Shown piece after piece: positions 7,200-15,694 of a DNA stretch of 64,000 nucleotides. This DNA is from Bradyrhizobium stylosanthis (GTDB lineage: Bacteria > Pseudomonadota > Alphaproteobacteria > Rhizobiales > Xanthobacteraceae). Every line of letters starts with the position of its first letter. Positions within the stretch are counted from its first letter, which is position 1. The notes under the pieces were generated by a model. It was not told the DNA's origin. It saw only the letters and a program-made list of their open reading frames with translations, and made no database searches. The position numbers and the translations under genes are program-made. The stretch is taken from NCBI RefSeq assembly GCF_001641335.1, contig NZ_LVEM01000003.1:901191-965190 (forward strand), written 5' to 3'.

Positions 7200-10100
7200 A
7201 TGATCTCAAAGTTCTTCATCGAGCGGCCGGTCCTCTCGAACGTCATCGCACTGCTGATGATCCTGATCGGCGGCGTCGCGCTGTTCAACCTCGCGGTCGC
7301 GCAATATCCCGACGTGGTGCCGCCGACGGTGCAGGTCACCACGCGCTATCCCGGCGCCAGCGCCAAGACCGTGATCGACACGGTTGCCCTGCCGATCGAG
7401 CAGCAGGTCAACGGCGTCGAGGACATGCTCTACATGCAGTCCTACAGCGGCTCCGACGGCACCTACACGCTGACCGTCACCTTCAAGATCGGCACCGATT
7501 TGAACTTCGCGCAGGTGCTGGTGCAGAACCGCGTCTCCAGCGCGCTCTCGCAATTGCCGCAGTCGGTGCAGAACCAGGGCGTCACCGTCCAGAAGAAATC
7601 GACCTCGATCCTGCTGTTCGTGACGCTGACCTCGCCGGACAAGAGGTACGACAGTCTTTTCCTGAGCAACTACGCCACCATCAACATCCGCGACGAGCTC
7701 TCGCGCCTGCCCGGCGTCGGCAACGTCACGGTGTTCGGCGCCGGCCAGTATTCGATGCGGGTGTGGCTCGATCCGAGCAAGCTGCAGGCGCGCGGGCTCG
7801 TGCCACAGGACGTCATCAACGCGATCCAGCAGCAGAGCCAGCAAGTCTCGGCCGGTCAGGTCGGCGCGCCGCCGACGCCGCCGGGCCAGGCGTTCCAGTA
7901 CACGCTCAACGTCAACGGACGGCTCGACGACACCGGCCAGTTCGAAAACATCATCGTCAAGACAGGGACCAGCGGCGACGTCACGCGGGTGCGCGACGTC
8001 GGCTGGGTCGAGCTCGGCGCGCAGACCTACAGCCAGATCTTCTCGCTCAACAAGCAGCCCGCCACCGGCATCGGCGTATTCCAGTCGCCCGGCGCCAACG
8101 CGCTGCAGGTCGAGCAGGCCGTCGAGAAGAAGATGGCGGAGCTCGCCAAGCGCTTCCCCGAAGGCATCAAATACGACACGCCGTTCGACACCACCAAATT
8201 CGTCGAGGCCTCGGTGCACGAGGTCTACATGACGCTGATCGAGGCCGGCCTGCTGGTGCTGGTCGTGATCCTGGTCTTCCTGCAGGACTGGCGTGCGATG
8301 CTGGTGCCGGCGACGACCGTGCCCGTCACCATCATCGGCGCCTTCGCCGCGATGGCGGCGCTCGGCTTCACCATCAACATGTCGACGCTGTTCGCGATCG
8401 TGCTCGCGATCGGCATCGTCGTCGACGACGCCATCGTGGTGGTGGAAGGCGCTGCGCACAATATCGAGCAGGGAATGAACGGCCACGACGCCGCGATCAG
8501 GGCGATGGACCAGCTGTTCGCGCCGATCGTCGGCATCACGCTGGTGCTGATCTCGGTGTTCCTGCCGGCCTCGTTCCTCGCCGGCCTGACAGGGCGCATC
8601 TATTCGCAGTTCGCGCTGGTGATCGCGGCGACCGCGCTCTTGTCCGCCATCAACGCGGCGACGTTGAAGCCGACGCAATGCGCATTGTGGCTGCGGCCGA
8701 CGGTGCCGCCGGAACAGCGCAACTTCTTCTACCGCGGCTTCAACAACGTCTATAACCGGGTCGAGCGCGGCTATACGCGGCTGATCACCTTCCTGGTCAG
8801 GCACGCCACCGTGTCGGTCGCGATTGCCCTCGTGCTGATCGGGATCGGCGGCTACGGCCTGTCGCGGGTGCCGACCGGCTTCCTGCCGATCGAGGACCAG
8901 GGCTATCTGATCGCCGCCATCCAGCTCCCCGACGGCGCTGCGCTGGAGCGGACCCAGAAGGTGCTCGACCGCGCCAGCGAGATCATCAAGGAGACGCCCG
9001 GCGTCCAGCAGGTCATCACCATCGCCGGCATCTCCGCGCTCGACAGCAGCGCGAGCCTTGCCAATGCCGGCGTTGCCTACATCATCCTGAAGGACTGGGA
9101 CGCGCGCAAAGGACCCGGCGAGGATCTGCGCTCGCTGGTCTACGGCCTCAACGACAAGCTCGCGGTGATCATGGAGGCGCGCACCATCGTGCTGCCGCCG
9201 CCGCCGATCCAGGGTATCGGCAACGCTGCCGGCTTCTCGATGCAGGTCGAGCTGCGCGACGGCAACAGCGATTTCGCCAAGCTGCAGGCGATCACCGGGG
9301 CGATGGTCAGTAACGGCCAGAGTCAGAGCGCGCTGCAGCGCGTGCAGTCATCGTTCCGCTCGTCGGTGCCGCAGTTCAACGTCGAGATCGATCGTATCAA
9401 GACCCAGACGCTGCACGTCACCACCGACCAGGTGTTCTCGGCGCTGTCGACCTATCTCGGCTCGTCCTATGTCAACCAGTTCAACAAGTTCGGCCGCGTG
9501 TTCCAGGTCTACACGCAGGCCGATCCCGCCTTCCGCGTCACCGAGCGCGACATCGCCAACATGCAGGTGCGCAACTCGAACGGCGACATGATCCCGATCG
9601 GCACCGTCGCCACGATCACGCCGGCCACCGGACCGTCGCTGATCAGCCTCTACAACCTCTATCCATCCTCGACCATCATCGGCCTGCCGGCGCAGGGCTA
9701 CTCGTCCGGCCAGTCGCTCAAGCTGATGGAGGAGATCGCGGACAAGACGCTGCCGCAGGGCACCGGCTATGAATGGACCGCGATGTCGTACCAGGAGAAG
9801 GCGGTCTCGAACCAGATCTACTGGGTGTTCGGACTTGCCATGCTGCTGGTCTATCTCGTGCTCGCCGGCCAGTACGAAAGCTGGTACGCGCCGATCTCGG
9901 TGATCCTCGCGGTGCCGCTGTCGCTGATCGGGCCGATGCTGGTCCTCAACGGCCTCAAGATCGACAACAACCTCTACTGCCAGATCGGCCTGATCCTCCT
10001 GATCGCGCTGTCGGCCAAGAACGCCATCCTGATCGTCGAGGTCGGGCTGGAGCTGCACAATCGCGACGGCAAGCCGGTGCTGGAGTCCGCCATCGAGGCG

Positions 10101-10358
10101 GCACGCGCCCGCTTCCGTCCGATCCTGATGACGTCGTTCGCCTTCATCCTCGGCGTGGTGCCGCTGGTGCTCGCGACCGGCGCCGGCGCAAGCGCGCGCA
10201 AGTCGATCGGCATCACCGTGTTCTCGGGCATGCTGGCCTCGACCTGCCTCGCGGTGCTGTTCGTGCCGGCCTTCTTCGTGGTAGTGCAACGCTTCGAGAA
10301 CTGGCGCGCGTCGAAGAAGAAGCCGAAGGCACAGGCCGCGGCGGAGGTGAAGGGATAG
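7200..10358 (+). CDS. RND multidrug efflux pump, inner-membrane permease (HAE1/AcrB type)
   Basis: The 1052-residue protein is of full AcrB length. It begins MISKFFIERPVLSNVI, the usual first transmembrane helix. The central helix region contains the conserved G-I-V-V-D-D-A-I-V-V-V-E segment with the proton-relay aspartate pair in TM4. The C-terminal half has the expected second set of six helices (for example L-S-A-K-N-A-I-L-I-V-E). The porter and docking domains lie between helices 1-2 and 7-8. It exports hydrophobic or amphiphilic compounds using the proton gradient, with the adaptor encoded just upstream. AGGAG overlaps the adaptor stop and serves as ribosome site. The substrate cannot be predicted. 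Confidence 0.95.
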   Translation: MISKFFIERPVLSNVIALLMILIGGVALFNLAVAQYPDVVPPTVQVTTRYPGASAKTVIDTVALPIEQQVNGVEDMLYMQSYSGSDGTYTLTVTFKIGTDLNFAQVLVQNRVSSALSQLPQSVQNQGVTVQKKSTSILLFVTLTSPDKRYDSLFLSNYATINIRDELSRLPGVGNVTVFGAGQYSMRVWLDPSKLQARGLVPQDVINAIQQQSQQVSAGQVGAPPTPPGQAFQYTLNVNGRLDDTGQFENIIVKTGTSGDVTRVRDVGWVELGAQTYSQIFSLNKQPATGIGVFQSPGANALQVEQAVEKKMAELAKRFPEGIKYDTPFDTTKFVEASVHEVYMTLIEAGLLVLVVILVFLQDWRAMLVPATTVPVTIIGAFAAMAALGFTINMSTLFAIVLAIGIVVDDAIVVVEGAAHNIEQGMNGHDAAIRAMDQLFAPIVGITLVLISVFLPASFLAGLTGRIYSQFALVIAATALLSAINAATLKPTQCALWLRPTVPPEQRNFFYRGFNNVYNRVERGYTRLITFLVRHATVSVAIALVLIGIGGYGLSRVPTGFLPIEDQGYLIAAIQLPDGAALERTQKVLDRASEIIKETPGVQQVITIAGISALDSSASLANAGVAYIILKDWDARKGPGEDLRSLVYGLNDKLAVIMEARTIVLPPPPIQGIGNAAGFSMQVELRDGNSDFAKLQAITGAMVSNGQSQSALQRVQSSFRSSVPQFNVEIDRIKTQTLHVTTDQVFSALSTYLGSSYVNQFNKFGRVFQVYTQADPAFRVTERDIANMQVRNSNGDMIPIGTVATITPATGPSLISLYNLYPSSTIIGLPAQGYSSGQSLKLMEEIADKTLPQGTGYEWTAMSYQEKAVSNQIYWVFGLAMLLVYLVLAGQYESWYAPISVILAVPLSLIGPMLVLNGLKIDNNLYCQIGLILLIALSAKNAILIVEVGLELHNRDGKPVLESAIEAARARFRPILMTSFAFILGVVPLVLATGAGASARKSIGITVFSGMLASTCLAVLFVPAFFVVVQRFENWRASKKKPKAQAAAEVKG

Positions 10359-10379
10359 GCGACGACCGTCGGCCCAGGC

Positions 10380-10465
10380 CGTCATTGCGAGCGAAACGAA
10401 GCAATCCAGAGTCCTTCCGCGGAGGGATGCTGGATTGCTTCGTCGCTTCGCTCCTCGCAATGACG
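10380..10465. repeat. Palindromic intergenic repeat, family A copy 1
   Basis: Arms CGTCATTGCGAGCG..GAAGCAATCCAG and CTGGATTGCTTCGTCGC..CTCGCAATGACG form a long near-perfect inverted repeat. It lies in the gap between the RND pump and the convergent antiporter gene and could fold into a stem that ends transcription. Five more copies occur in this window. Confidence 0.85.
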
Positions 10466-10488
10466 GTGGAGAGAGTGAGCACCGACCG

Positions 10489-12756
10489 CTACGCCTGCTC
10501 CGACGGAGCCTGTCGCGTTTCGCCGCTGGACACCAGCAGCACCGAGACCTTCGACTGCCTGAGCACGGCGTCGGCGACGCCGCCGAAGGAGAGATGCTCG
10601 CCCTGGATGCGGTCGACACCCATGACGACGAGATCGACATCGGTGGTGTCGATCTCGCGCAGGATCGCGGCCTCCGGCGCCCTGTTCACGCGAAGCGTCG
10701 TAGTGATGTCGACCTCGTAGCGGGCGGCGAGATCGCTGGCGTCCTTGAGGATACCCGCCTCCTGGCTGAGGCCGCGGGAGGCGCCGCGCTGGGCGCCCTT
10801 GTCCCGCGTCGTCGCCACATAGATCACCCGGAGCGAGCCTGACCCTCCTTGCGCCAGCGCCACCGCGACCTCGGCGCCGCGCTTGGAGACGCCGCTGCCG
10901 GAGACCGGAACGAGGATATTGAGCGCCTCGGGCACCGGCTGCTTCGCATGTCTGCCCTTGGCCGCGACGATCGCGAGCGGCCCCTCGAACGTCGCGGCGA
11001 TGTCCTCGATCCTGCGGTCGAAGCGATCCTTGGTCGCGACGACCTTGTCGATGCCGACGACGAGGAGATCGAAGCCCTTGCGCGCCTCCTCGGTGATGGT
11101 CTCGCCGAGCTCCGCGCGCCGCGCCCGGGTGACGACGTCGACGCTGCCGGCATCGCCGTCGCCATTGGCGGAGACCGTCTCGGCGGCCTTCTTCACCACC
11201 GCCTCGTGGCTCGCCGCCTCGTCGCGGACCTTCTCCTGATCCTTCGCGCGCTTGCCGACATGCAGCACGGTGATCGGCAGGCCGCGCATGCCGGCGATCA
11301 GGCCCGCGATGTGGGCGGCGAAGGTGGCGTTGACGCTTTCGTCGACGGCCAGCAGCGGACGCTCGAGGTTGGCGACGAAGCCGCGCTTCTCGAACTCCTC
11401 CCGCTCCAGCCGCTCCTTCTCCTCCTTGTCCATCGGCAGCTTCGCCAGCGCCGCGCGCAGCATCGGCGGCATCGCCATCGTGGTCACGATCGCCATGGTG
11501 ACGATCATCGTGAACAGATTTTGGCTGAGCACGCCGATGGAGAGGCCGATGGTGGCGATGATCACCTCGGTCGAGCCGCGCGCATTCATGCCGCTCGCAA
11601 GCGCGAGCGATTCCCGCGTGCTCAGCCCGCCCAATGTGCCACCGACGAAGGCGCCGCCGAACTTGCCGACGCTGGCGATCACGACGAGGAGGCCCGTGAG
11701 CATCAGGAGATTGGGATCGCGCAGCACCGAGAGATCGGCGGCAAGGCCGGCGAGGCCGAAGAACACCGGCATGAAGAAGCTGGAGATCAGGCCGCGCAGA
11801 CGCTCGTCGATCTGCCGGGTCAGGATCGGGGACTCCCCGACCAGGATGCCGGCGACGAAAGCCCCGAGCACGGTGTGGACGCCGATCGCATGCGTGATCA
11901 TGGCCATCACACACATCAGGAGCAGGATCACCGTGATCACCGCCGCGGCGCTCACGAGGTTGTCGTTGGCCCAGCGAATGAGCTGGAACACCAGCCGGCG
12001 GCCGATCGTGAAGCTGACGGCGAGAAAGGCGAGCGTGCCCAGCACCGCCTTCGCGACCGAAGCGATGTCCAGCGTGCCATGCGATGCCAGGCTGAAGATC
12101 ACGGCGATGATGATCCAGCCGATGGTGTCGTCGATCACGGCCGTCGCGACGATGATCTGGCCGACATTGCGGCGCATGAAGTTCATCTCGCGCACGACGA
12201 CGGCGACGATCTTCACCGAGGAGATCGACAGCGCCGTGCCCATGAACAGCGAGGCGACGAGGCGGGCTTGCGGGTTCGGCAGCAGCGCATCGGGCAGGAA
12301 TTCGCCGAGTGCGAAACCGCAGGCAAAGGGCACCAGGATGCCGGCGATCGAGATCGCAACGGCGGCCTTGCCGACCTTCCTGACCAGCTTGAGGTCGGTC
12401 TCCATGCCGGTCAGCAACAGCAGCAGCAGGATGCCGACTTGCGCGATGCCGTCGATCATCGCCTTCTGCTCGGGCGCCTTCGGGAAGATCGCGGCTTGCG
12501 CCTCCGGCCAGATCCAGCCGAACAGCGACGGCCCGAGGATGATGCCTGCGAGCAGCTCGCCGATCACCGAGGGCTGGCCGATGCGCTGCATGAGCTCGCC
12601 GAGGCCGCGCCCGACCGCGATCAGCAGGACGATCTGGACGATCAGGAGAAATTCGGACGGGCTCGCCGATTTGCCGCCTTCAGCGCCGGCCGCGATGGTG
12701 GTGAGCACAAGCGCCGCGGGGACGAGGCCGACCGGCCGGAGCAGGCTCCACTGCAT
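10489..12756 (-). CDS. CPA2 cation:proton antiporter with two C-terminal UspA domains
   Basis: This 755-residue protein has a Na+/H+ exchanger domain of about 12 helices (residues about 30-400, including a V-I-D-D-T-I-G-W segment typical of the ion site). It is followed by a soluble tail with two universal-stress-protein-like folds (about 450-600 and 610-750). The last of these carries M-G-V-D-R and S-V-L-L-V-S-S-G strands. It probably exchanges K+ or Na+ for protons at the inner membrane, with the Usp tail sensing nucleotide or stress state. ATG 12756 is preferred to an upstream GTG at 12804, since GGGGAAAAG precedes it. It is a single gene followed downstream by repeat copy A1. Confidence 0.88.
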   Translation of the reverse strand: MQWSLLRPVGLVPAALVLTTIAAGAEGGKSASPSEFLLIVQIVLLIAVGRGLGELMQRIGQPSVIGELLAGIILGPSLFGWIWPEAQAAIFPKAPEQKAMIDGIAQVGILLLLLLTGMETDLKLVRKVGKAAVAISIAGILVPFACGFALGEFLPDALLPNPQARLVASLFMGTALSISSVKIVAVVVREMNFMRRNVGQIIVATAVIDDTIGWIIIAVIFSLASHGTLDIASVAKAVLGTLAFLAVSFTIGRRLVFQLIRWANDNLVSAAAVITVILLLMCVMAMITHAIGVHTVLGAFVAGILVGESPILTRQIDERLRGLISSFFMPVFFGLAGLAADLSVLRDPNLLMLTGLLVVIASVGKFGGAFVGGTLGGLSTRESLALASGMNARGSTEVIIATIGLSIGVLSQNLFTMIVTMAIVTTMAMPPMLRAALAKLPMDKEEKERLEREEFEKRGFVANLERPLLAVDESVNATFAAHIAGLIAGMRGLPITVLHVGKRAKDQEKVRDEAASHEAVVKKAAETVSANGDGDAGSVDVVTRARRAELGETITEEARKGFDLLVVGIDKVVATKDRFDRRIEDIAATFEGPLAIVAAKGRHAKQPVPEALNILVPVSGSGVSKRGAEVAVALAQGGSGSLRVIYVATTRDKGAQRGASRGLSQEAGILKDASDLAARYEVDITTTLRVNRAPEAAILREIDTTDVDLVVMGVDRIQGEHLSFGGVADAVLRQSKVSVLLVSSGETRQAPSEQA

Positions 12757-13231
12757 GCAGGTGTCTTTTCCCCGTTCGCCGCCCGGCAAGGTTGCCGAGG
12801 CCACAGGGACAGAACCCGCGGGATGCGGGGCCGGTTCCCTGCCCGTGACGGAGGGATTTCAACCGGCGAGGCCAAAAGTGCGAAAACAACCCCATGCACA
12901 GTAGAGGTGGCATTGAAAAGGCTGGCGTAATTTCGGTCTTGCCGAATCGCGTTGCGGCGTCGGGCAAATCAGGGGCATAATGGCATCATGGGTGGTGTGG
13001 CTGGCGCTGCGCCTGGGGCACGACCGGGATACACGGCCCACACGATCCACTCGTCATTGCGAGCGCAGCGAAGCAATCCAGAGTCCCTCCGCGGGGGCAG
13101 TCTGGATTGCTTCGTCGCTACGCTCCTCGCAATGACGATGTGGCAAGAGCCCGGCCCATGCGTCACGGGAATTCGCAGCCTCTGGGTCCCGGCTCTGCGC
13201 AGCAACGCTGACGCGTCCGGGACACGAGACT
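12757..13231. other. Intergenic region holding repeat A2
   Basis: This 475-bp gap between the antiporter and the MFS gene, both on the minus strand, holds one family A palindrome and no gene I can support. A GGAAC-N17-GGTT match upstream of the antiporter (12838-12813 on the minus strand) is close to, but does not meet, the EcfG promoter consensus. Confidence 0.6.
13052..13137. repeat. Palindromic intergenic repeat, family A copy 2
   Basis: It has the same arms as copy 1 (CGTCATTGCGAGCGCAGCG... and ...TACGCTCCTCGCAATGACG), with a GC-rich centre. It lies downstream of the MFS gene. Confidence 0.85.
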
Positions 13232-14404
13232 TCACACCGCCTGCGGCGTCCGGATCTCGCGGGGCAGGATGATCGCCGCCACGATGGCGAGCAGGCAGAG
13301 CGCGGCGAAGGCGTGCAGCATGGTGACGAAGCCACCCTGCTCGTAGAGCCAGGCCACGAGGCCGACGGACGCGCCGGCGGCGGTGAAGCCGATGAAATAA
13401 CGCACCGCATAGGCGCGCGAGCGCCACTCCTCGCTGGTGTATTTGCCGACCATGGCGTCGTTCACCGTGACCTGCCCGAACGCGCCCATGACGATGCCGA
13501 TCGAAACCAGGATCAGCGGCAGGTTTTCCAGGCTGGCGGCGAGATAGAGGAACGGCGCCAGCATGAAGGACAGCGGCAGCGCCACGGTCTTCAGCGAGTA
13601 GCGGTCGAGCAAGCGACCGATCGTGTACTGCGTCATCGCGCCGAACACGTAGACGCAGGCTGCGATGACCCCGAGCAGCGCCGGGCTCCTGGTGAGGTCG
13701 GCGAGCCGCTCCGCAAACAGCTTCGGCAGCGCTACGGTGACGGCGTTGAAGGTCGTGGAGATCGCGATCACCACGATCAGCAGCGACAGGATCACGCGCC
13801 ACATGTCCTGCTTGGCGACACGCGCCTGCGCCGCCGCCTGCTTCGAACCCTTGCGGTCCTCGTGCACGACCATCATCGCGAACACGATGCCGATCAGGAC
13901 GGTGACGATTCCGGGAACGATGAAGGCGAAGCGCCAGCCGAGATATTGGCCGATCACCCCCGTCACCAGCGCCGAGGAGGCAACGCCGAGATTGCCCCAG
14001 ACCCCGTTGATGCCCATCTCCCGGCCGAGACGGTCGGCATAGGACACGATCATGGCGGTGCCAACGGGGTGGTAGATCGAGGCGAAAATGCCGATGGCGA
14101 GCAGCGCCGCGCCGAGCTGCACCGGCGTCTGCACGAAGCCGACCGAGATCATGGAGAGGCCGATGCCGACGAAGAAGATCAGCATCATGTGGCGGCGGCT
14201 CCAGCGGTCGCCGAGCCAGCCGGTGAGCAGCGAGCCGGCGCCGAAGGCGATGAAGCCGGGGGTCGCGTAGGGCAGCAGCTCCGAATAGGCCATGCCGAGC
14301 GCCGGCCCCATGATGATCACGGCGGCGGCAAAGATCAGCATCGAATAATGGTCGATGAAATGGCCTGCATTGACGAAACTGATGACCCGGCTGGGGCTGT
14401 TCAT
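13232..14404 (-). CDS. MFS transporter, Fsr-like
   Basis: The 390-residue, 12-helix transporter starts at ATG 14404, with AGGAG 12 bases upstream; a longer frame to 14509 adds sequence unlike the family. The opening N-A-G-H-F-I-D-H-Y region and the I-Y-H-P-V-G-T-A motif after helix 4 resemble the fosmidomycin-resistance (Fsr) branch of the major facilitator superfamily. G-D-R-W-S-R-R between helices 2 and 3 is the MFS motif A. It is probably a proton-driven exporter of a small organic compound. It faces the AraC regulator across 52 bp, so that regulator probably controls it. Confidence 0.85.
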   Translation of the reverse strand: MNSPSRVISFVNAGHFIDHYSMLIFAAAVIIMGPALGMAYSELLPYATPGFIAFGAGSLLTGWLGDRWSRRHMMLIFFVGIGLSMISVGFVQTPVQLGAALLAIGIFASIYHPVGTAMIVSYADRLGREMGINGVWGNLGVASSALVTGVIGQYLGWRFAFIVPGIVTVLIGIVFAMMVVHEDRKGSKQAAAQARVAKQDMWRVILSLLIVVIAISTTFNAVTVALPKLFAERLADLTRSPALLGVIAACVYVFGAMTQYTIGRLLDRYSLKTVALPLSFMLAPFLYLAASLENLPLILVSIGIVMGAFGQVTVNDAMVGKYTSEEWRSRAYAVRYFIGFTAAGASVGLVAWLYEQGGFVTMLHAFAALCLLAIVAAIILPREIRTPQAV

Positions 14405-14456
14405 TCCCGAATCCTCTCCTGCTCCGAAATGAGTTATATGTCCTCCCCATGACGGG

Positions 14457-15266
14457 ATGCCGCCAATGACTGTCTTGGAAACGCCAATCCTTCGGGAGGT
14501 CCGCAGCAACCACCGCTCGCCCGCGGGCGTGCACCTGGTCGCCCGCGACTATCCCAAGGGCATGCGGATCGATCCGCATTTGCACCGCGAGGCGCAGCTG
14601 ATCTATGCGGCCAAGGGAACGATGCAGGTGACGACGCCCGAGGGACGCTGGCTGGTGCCGCCGGACCGGGCCGTCTGGGTGCCGGCCAGGCTGGAGCACG
14701 CCATCGACCTGCTGGCCGACATCGAGATGCGCACGCTGTATTTCGACCTCGCCTGGCTCAAGCGCGAAAAGCGCTACCAGGGATTGACCCGGGAATTCGT
14801 GGTGCGGGTCTCGCCCCTGCTCAACCAGGCGATCCTGGCGCTGTTCGACGCGCGCAACACCGAAGAACGCACCGAGCTGCTGGTGCGCCTGGTGATGCTG
14901 GAACTGCACCAGGCCGAGGACTCCGCCACCTTCGTGCCGCTGCCGCGCGAGCCGCGCTGCCGCCGCGCCGCGATGATCGTGCTCGACGATCCCACCGGGC
15001 TGCACGACATCGACACCCTGGCGCGCGAGGTCGGAACCTCGGCGCGTACGCTGTCGCGGCTGTTCTCGAGCGAGACGCAATTGAGCTTCAAGAGCTGGTG
15101 CCAGCGGGCGCGCATTGCGGCGGCGATCCAGCGGCTGTCCACGGACGCGAGCGTGTCGGTGAAGCAGCTGGCGACCCAGCTGGGTTACGCCAGCGTGCCG
15201 GCGTTCTCGGCCGCGTTCCGCCAGGTCACGGGGCGGACGCCGACGGAGTTTGCGGGGAAGGGGTAG
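14457..15266 (+). CDS. AraC-family transcriptional regulator with N-terminal cupin
   Basis: This 269-residue protein has an N-terminal cupin sensor (H-L-H-R-E-A-Q-L-I-Y-A-A-K-G at about 42-55, W-L-V-P-P-D-R-A-V-W-V-P near 70). A C-terminal AraC DNA-binding domain follows (about 165-265) with two helix-turn-helix units: L-A-R-E-V-G-T-S-A-R-T-L-S-R-L-F, and L-G-Y-A-S-V-P-A-F-S-A-A-F-R-Q-V-T-G with the family end motif G-R-T-P. The start may be ATG 14457 or ATG 14466. It diverges from the MFS gene across 52 bp, an arrangement in which the regulator usually controls the transporter and itself in response to the exported compound. Confidence 0.88.
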   Translation: MPPMTVLETPILREVRSNHRSPAGVHLVARDYPKGMRIDPHLHREAQLIYAAKGTMQVTTPEGRWLVPPDRAVWVPARLEHAIDLLADIEMRTLYFDLAWLKREKRYQGLTREFVVRVSPLLNQAILALFDARNTEERTELLVRLVMLELHQAEDSATFVPLPREPRCRRAAMIVLDDPTGLHDIDTLAREVGTSARTLSRLFSSETQLSFKSWCQRARIAAAIQRLSTDASVSVKQLATQLGYASVPAFSAAFRQVTGRTPTEFAGKG

Positions 15267-15275
15267 CCCCGACCT

Positions 15276-15398
15276 CGTCATTGCGAGGAGCCCTTGCGAC
15301 GAAGCAATCCAGACTGGCTCCGCGGAACGACTCTGGATTGCTTCGCGGAGCCTGTCATCGGGCCGCGCTTTGCGCGGACCCGGTGGCTCGCAATGACG
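15276..15398. repeat. Palindromic intergenic repeat, family A copy 3 with an inserted inner hairpin
   Basis: It has the usual outer arms (CGTCATTGCGAGG... and ...CTCGCAATGACG) and inner arms. The right half carries about 35 extra bases containing the self-complementary GGGCCGCGC-TTT-GCGCGGACCC, so this copy would fold as a branched structure. Confidence 0.8.
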
Positions 15399-15437
15399 GC
15401 GGGTGGGTAGGCAGCTTCGTCCTCCAAATGCAGAGAA

Positions 15438-15532
15438 CCGCAGGGTGGGCAAAGCGAAGCGTGCCCACGTCTTTTTCGCTATCGGCGAGATATCGTGGGC
15501 ACGGCGCAAGGGCGCCTTTGCCCACCCTACGG
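15438..15532. repeat. Palindromic intergenic repeat, family B (GGGTGGGCAAAG type)
   Basis: Outer arms CCGCAGGGTGGGCAAAG and CTTTGCCCACCCTACGG pair with one mismatch. Inner GTGCCCACG and CGTGGGCAC pair as well. It is a different family from A and is the only copy in this window. Confidence 0.8.
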
Positions 15533-15694
15533 CAGCTTTCGTGCGGCATCAGCACGGCGCTCACCGTCATGCCGCCATTCTCCAAACGCACGGCCCGACG
15601 AAAGATGCCGCATTCGCCTGCTTGATTGTGATCGGCTTCCACCTAAATCCCGTGTAAGCTTCCGCATCGCACAATTCCGGACTCGAAAGCCCAG

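Larger units (their letters stand above)
15267..15694. other. Intergenic region holding repeats A3 and B
   Basis: This 428-bp gap between the AraC gene and the malonyl-CoA decarboxylase gene is mostly occupied by two different palindromic repeats. About 160 bp remain between the second repeat and the next start; a promoter is expected there but I cannot identify one with confidence. Confidence 0.6.

Noticed and set aside
12813..12838. GGAAC-N17-GGTT upstream of the antiporter gene as an EcfG promoter.
   Set aside because: The -10 is GGTT instead of CGTT, so only one half meets the consensus.
10849..12930. A 693-residue open frame antisense to the antiporter gene.
   Set aside because: The sequence is dominated by His, Arg, Asp and Ala in a way typical of antisense frames, and the opposite strand encodes a recognised transporter.
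12969..15509. An 846-residue minus-strand frame spanning the MFS and AraC genes.
   Set aside because: It reads through repeat A2 and antisense to the AraC gene, and no family pattern appears in it.
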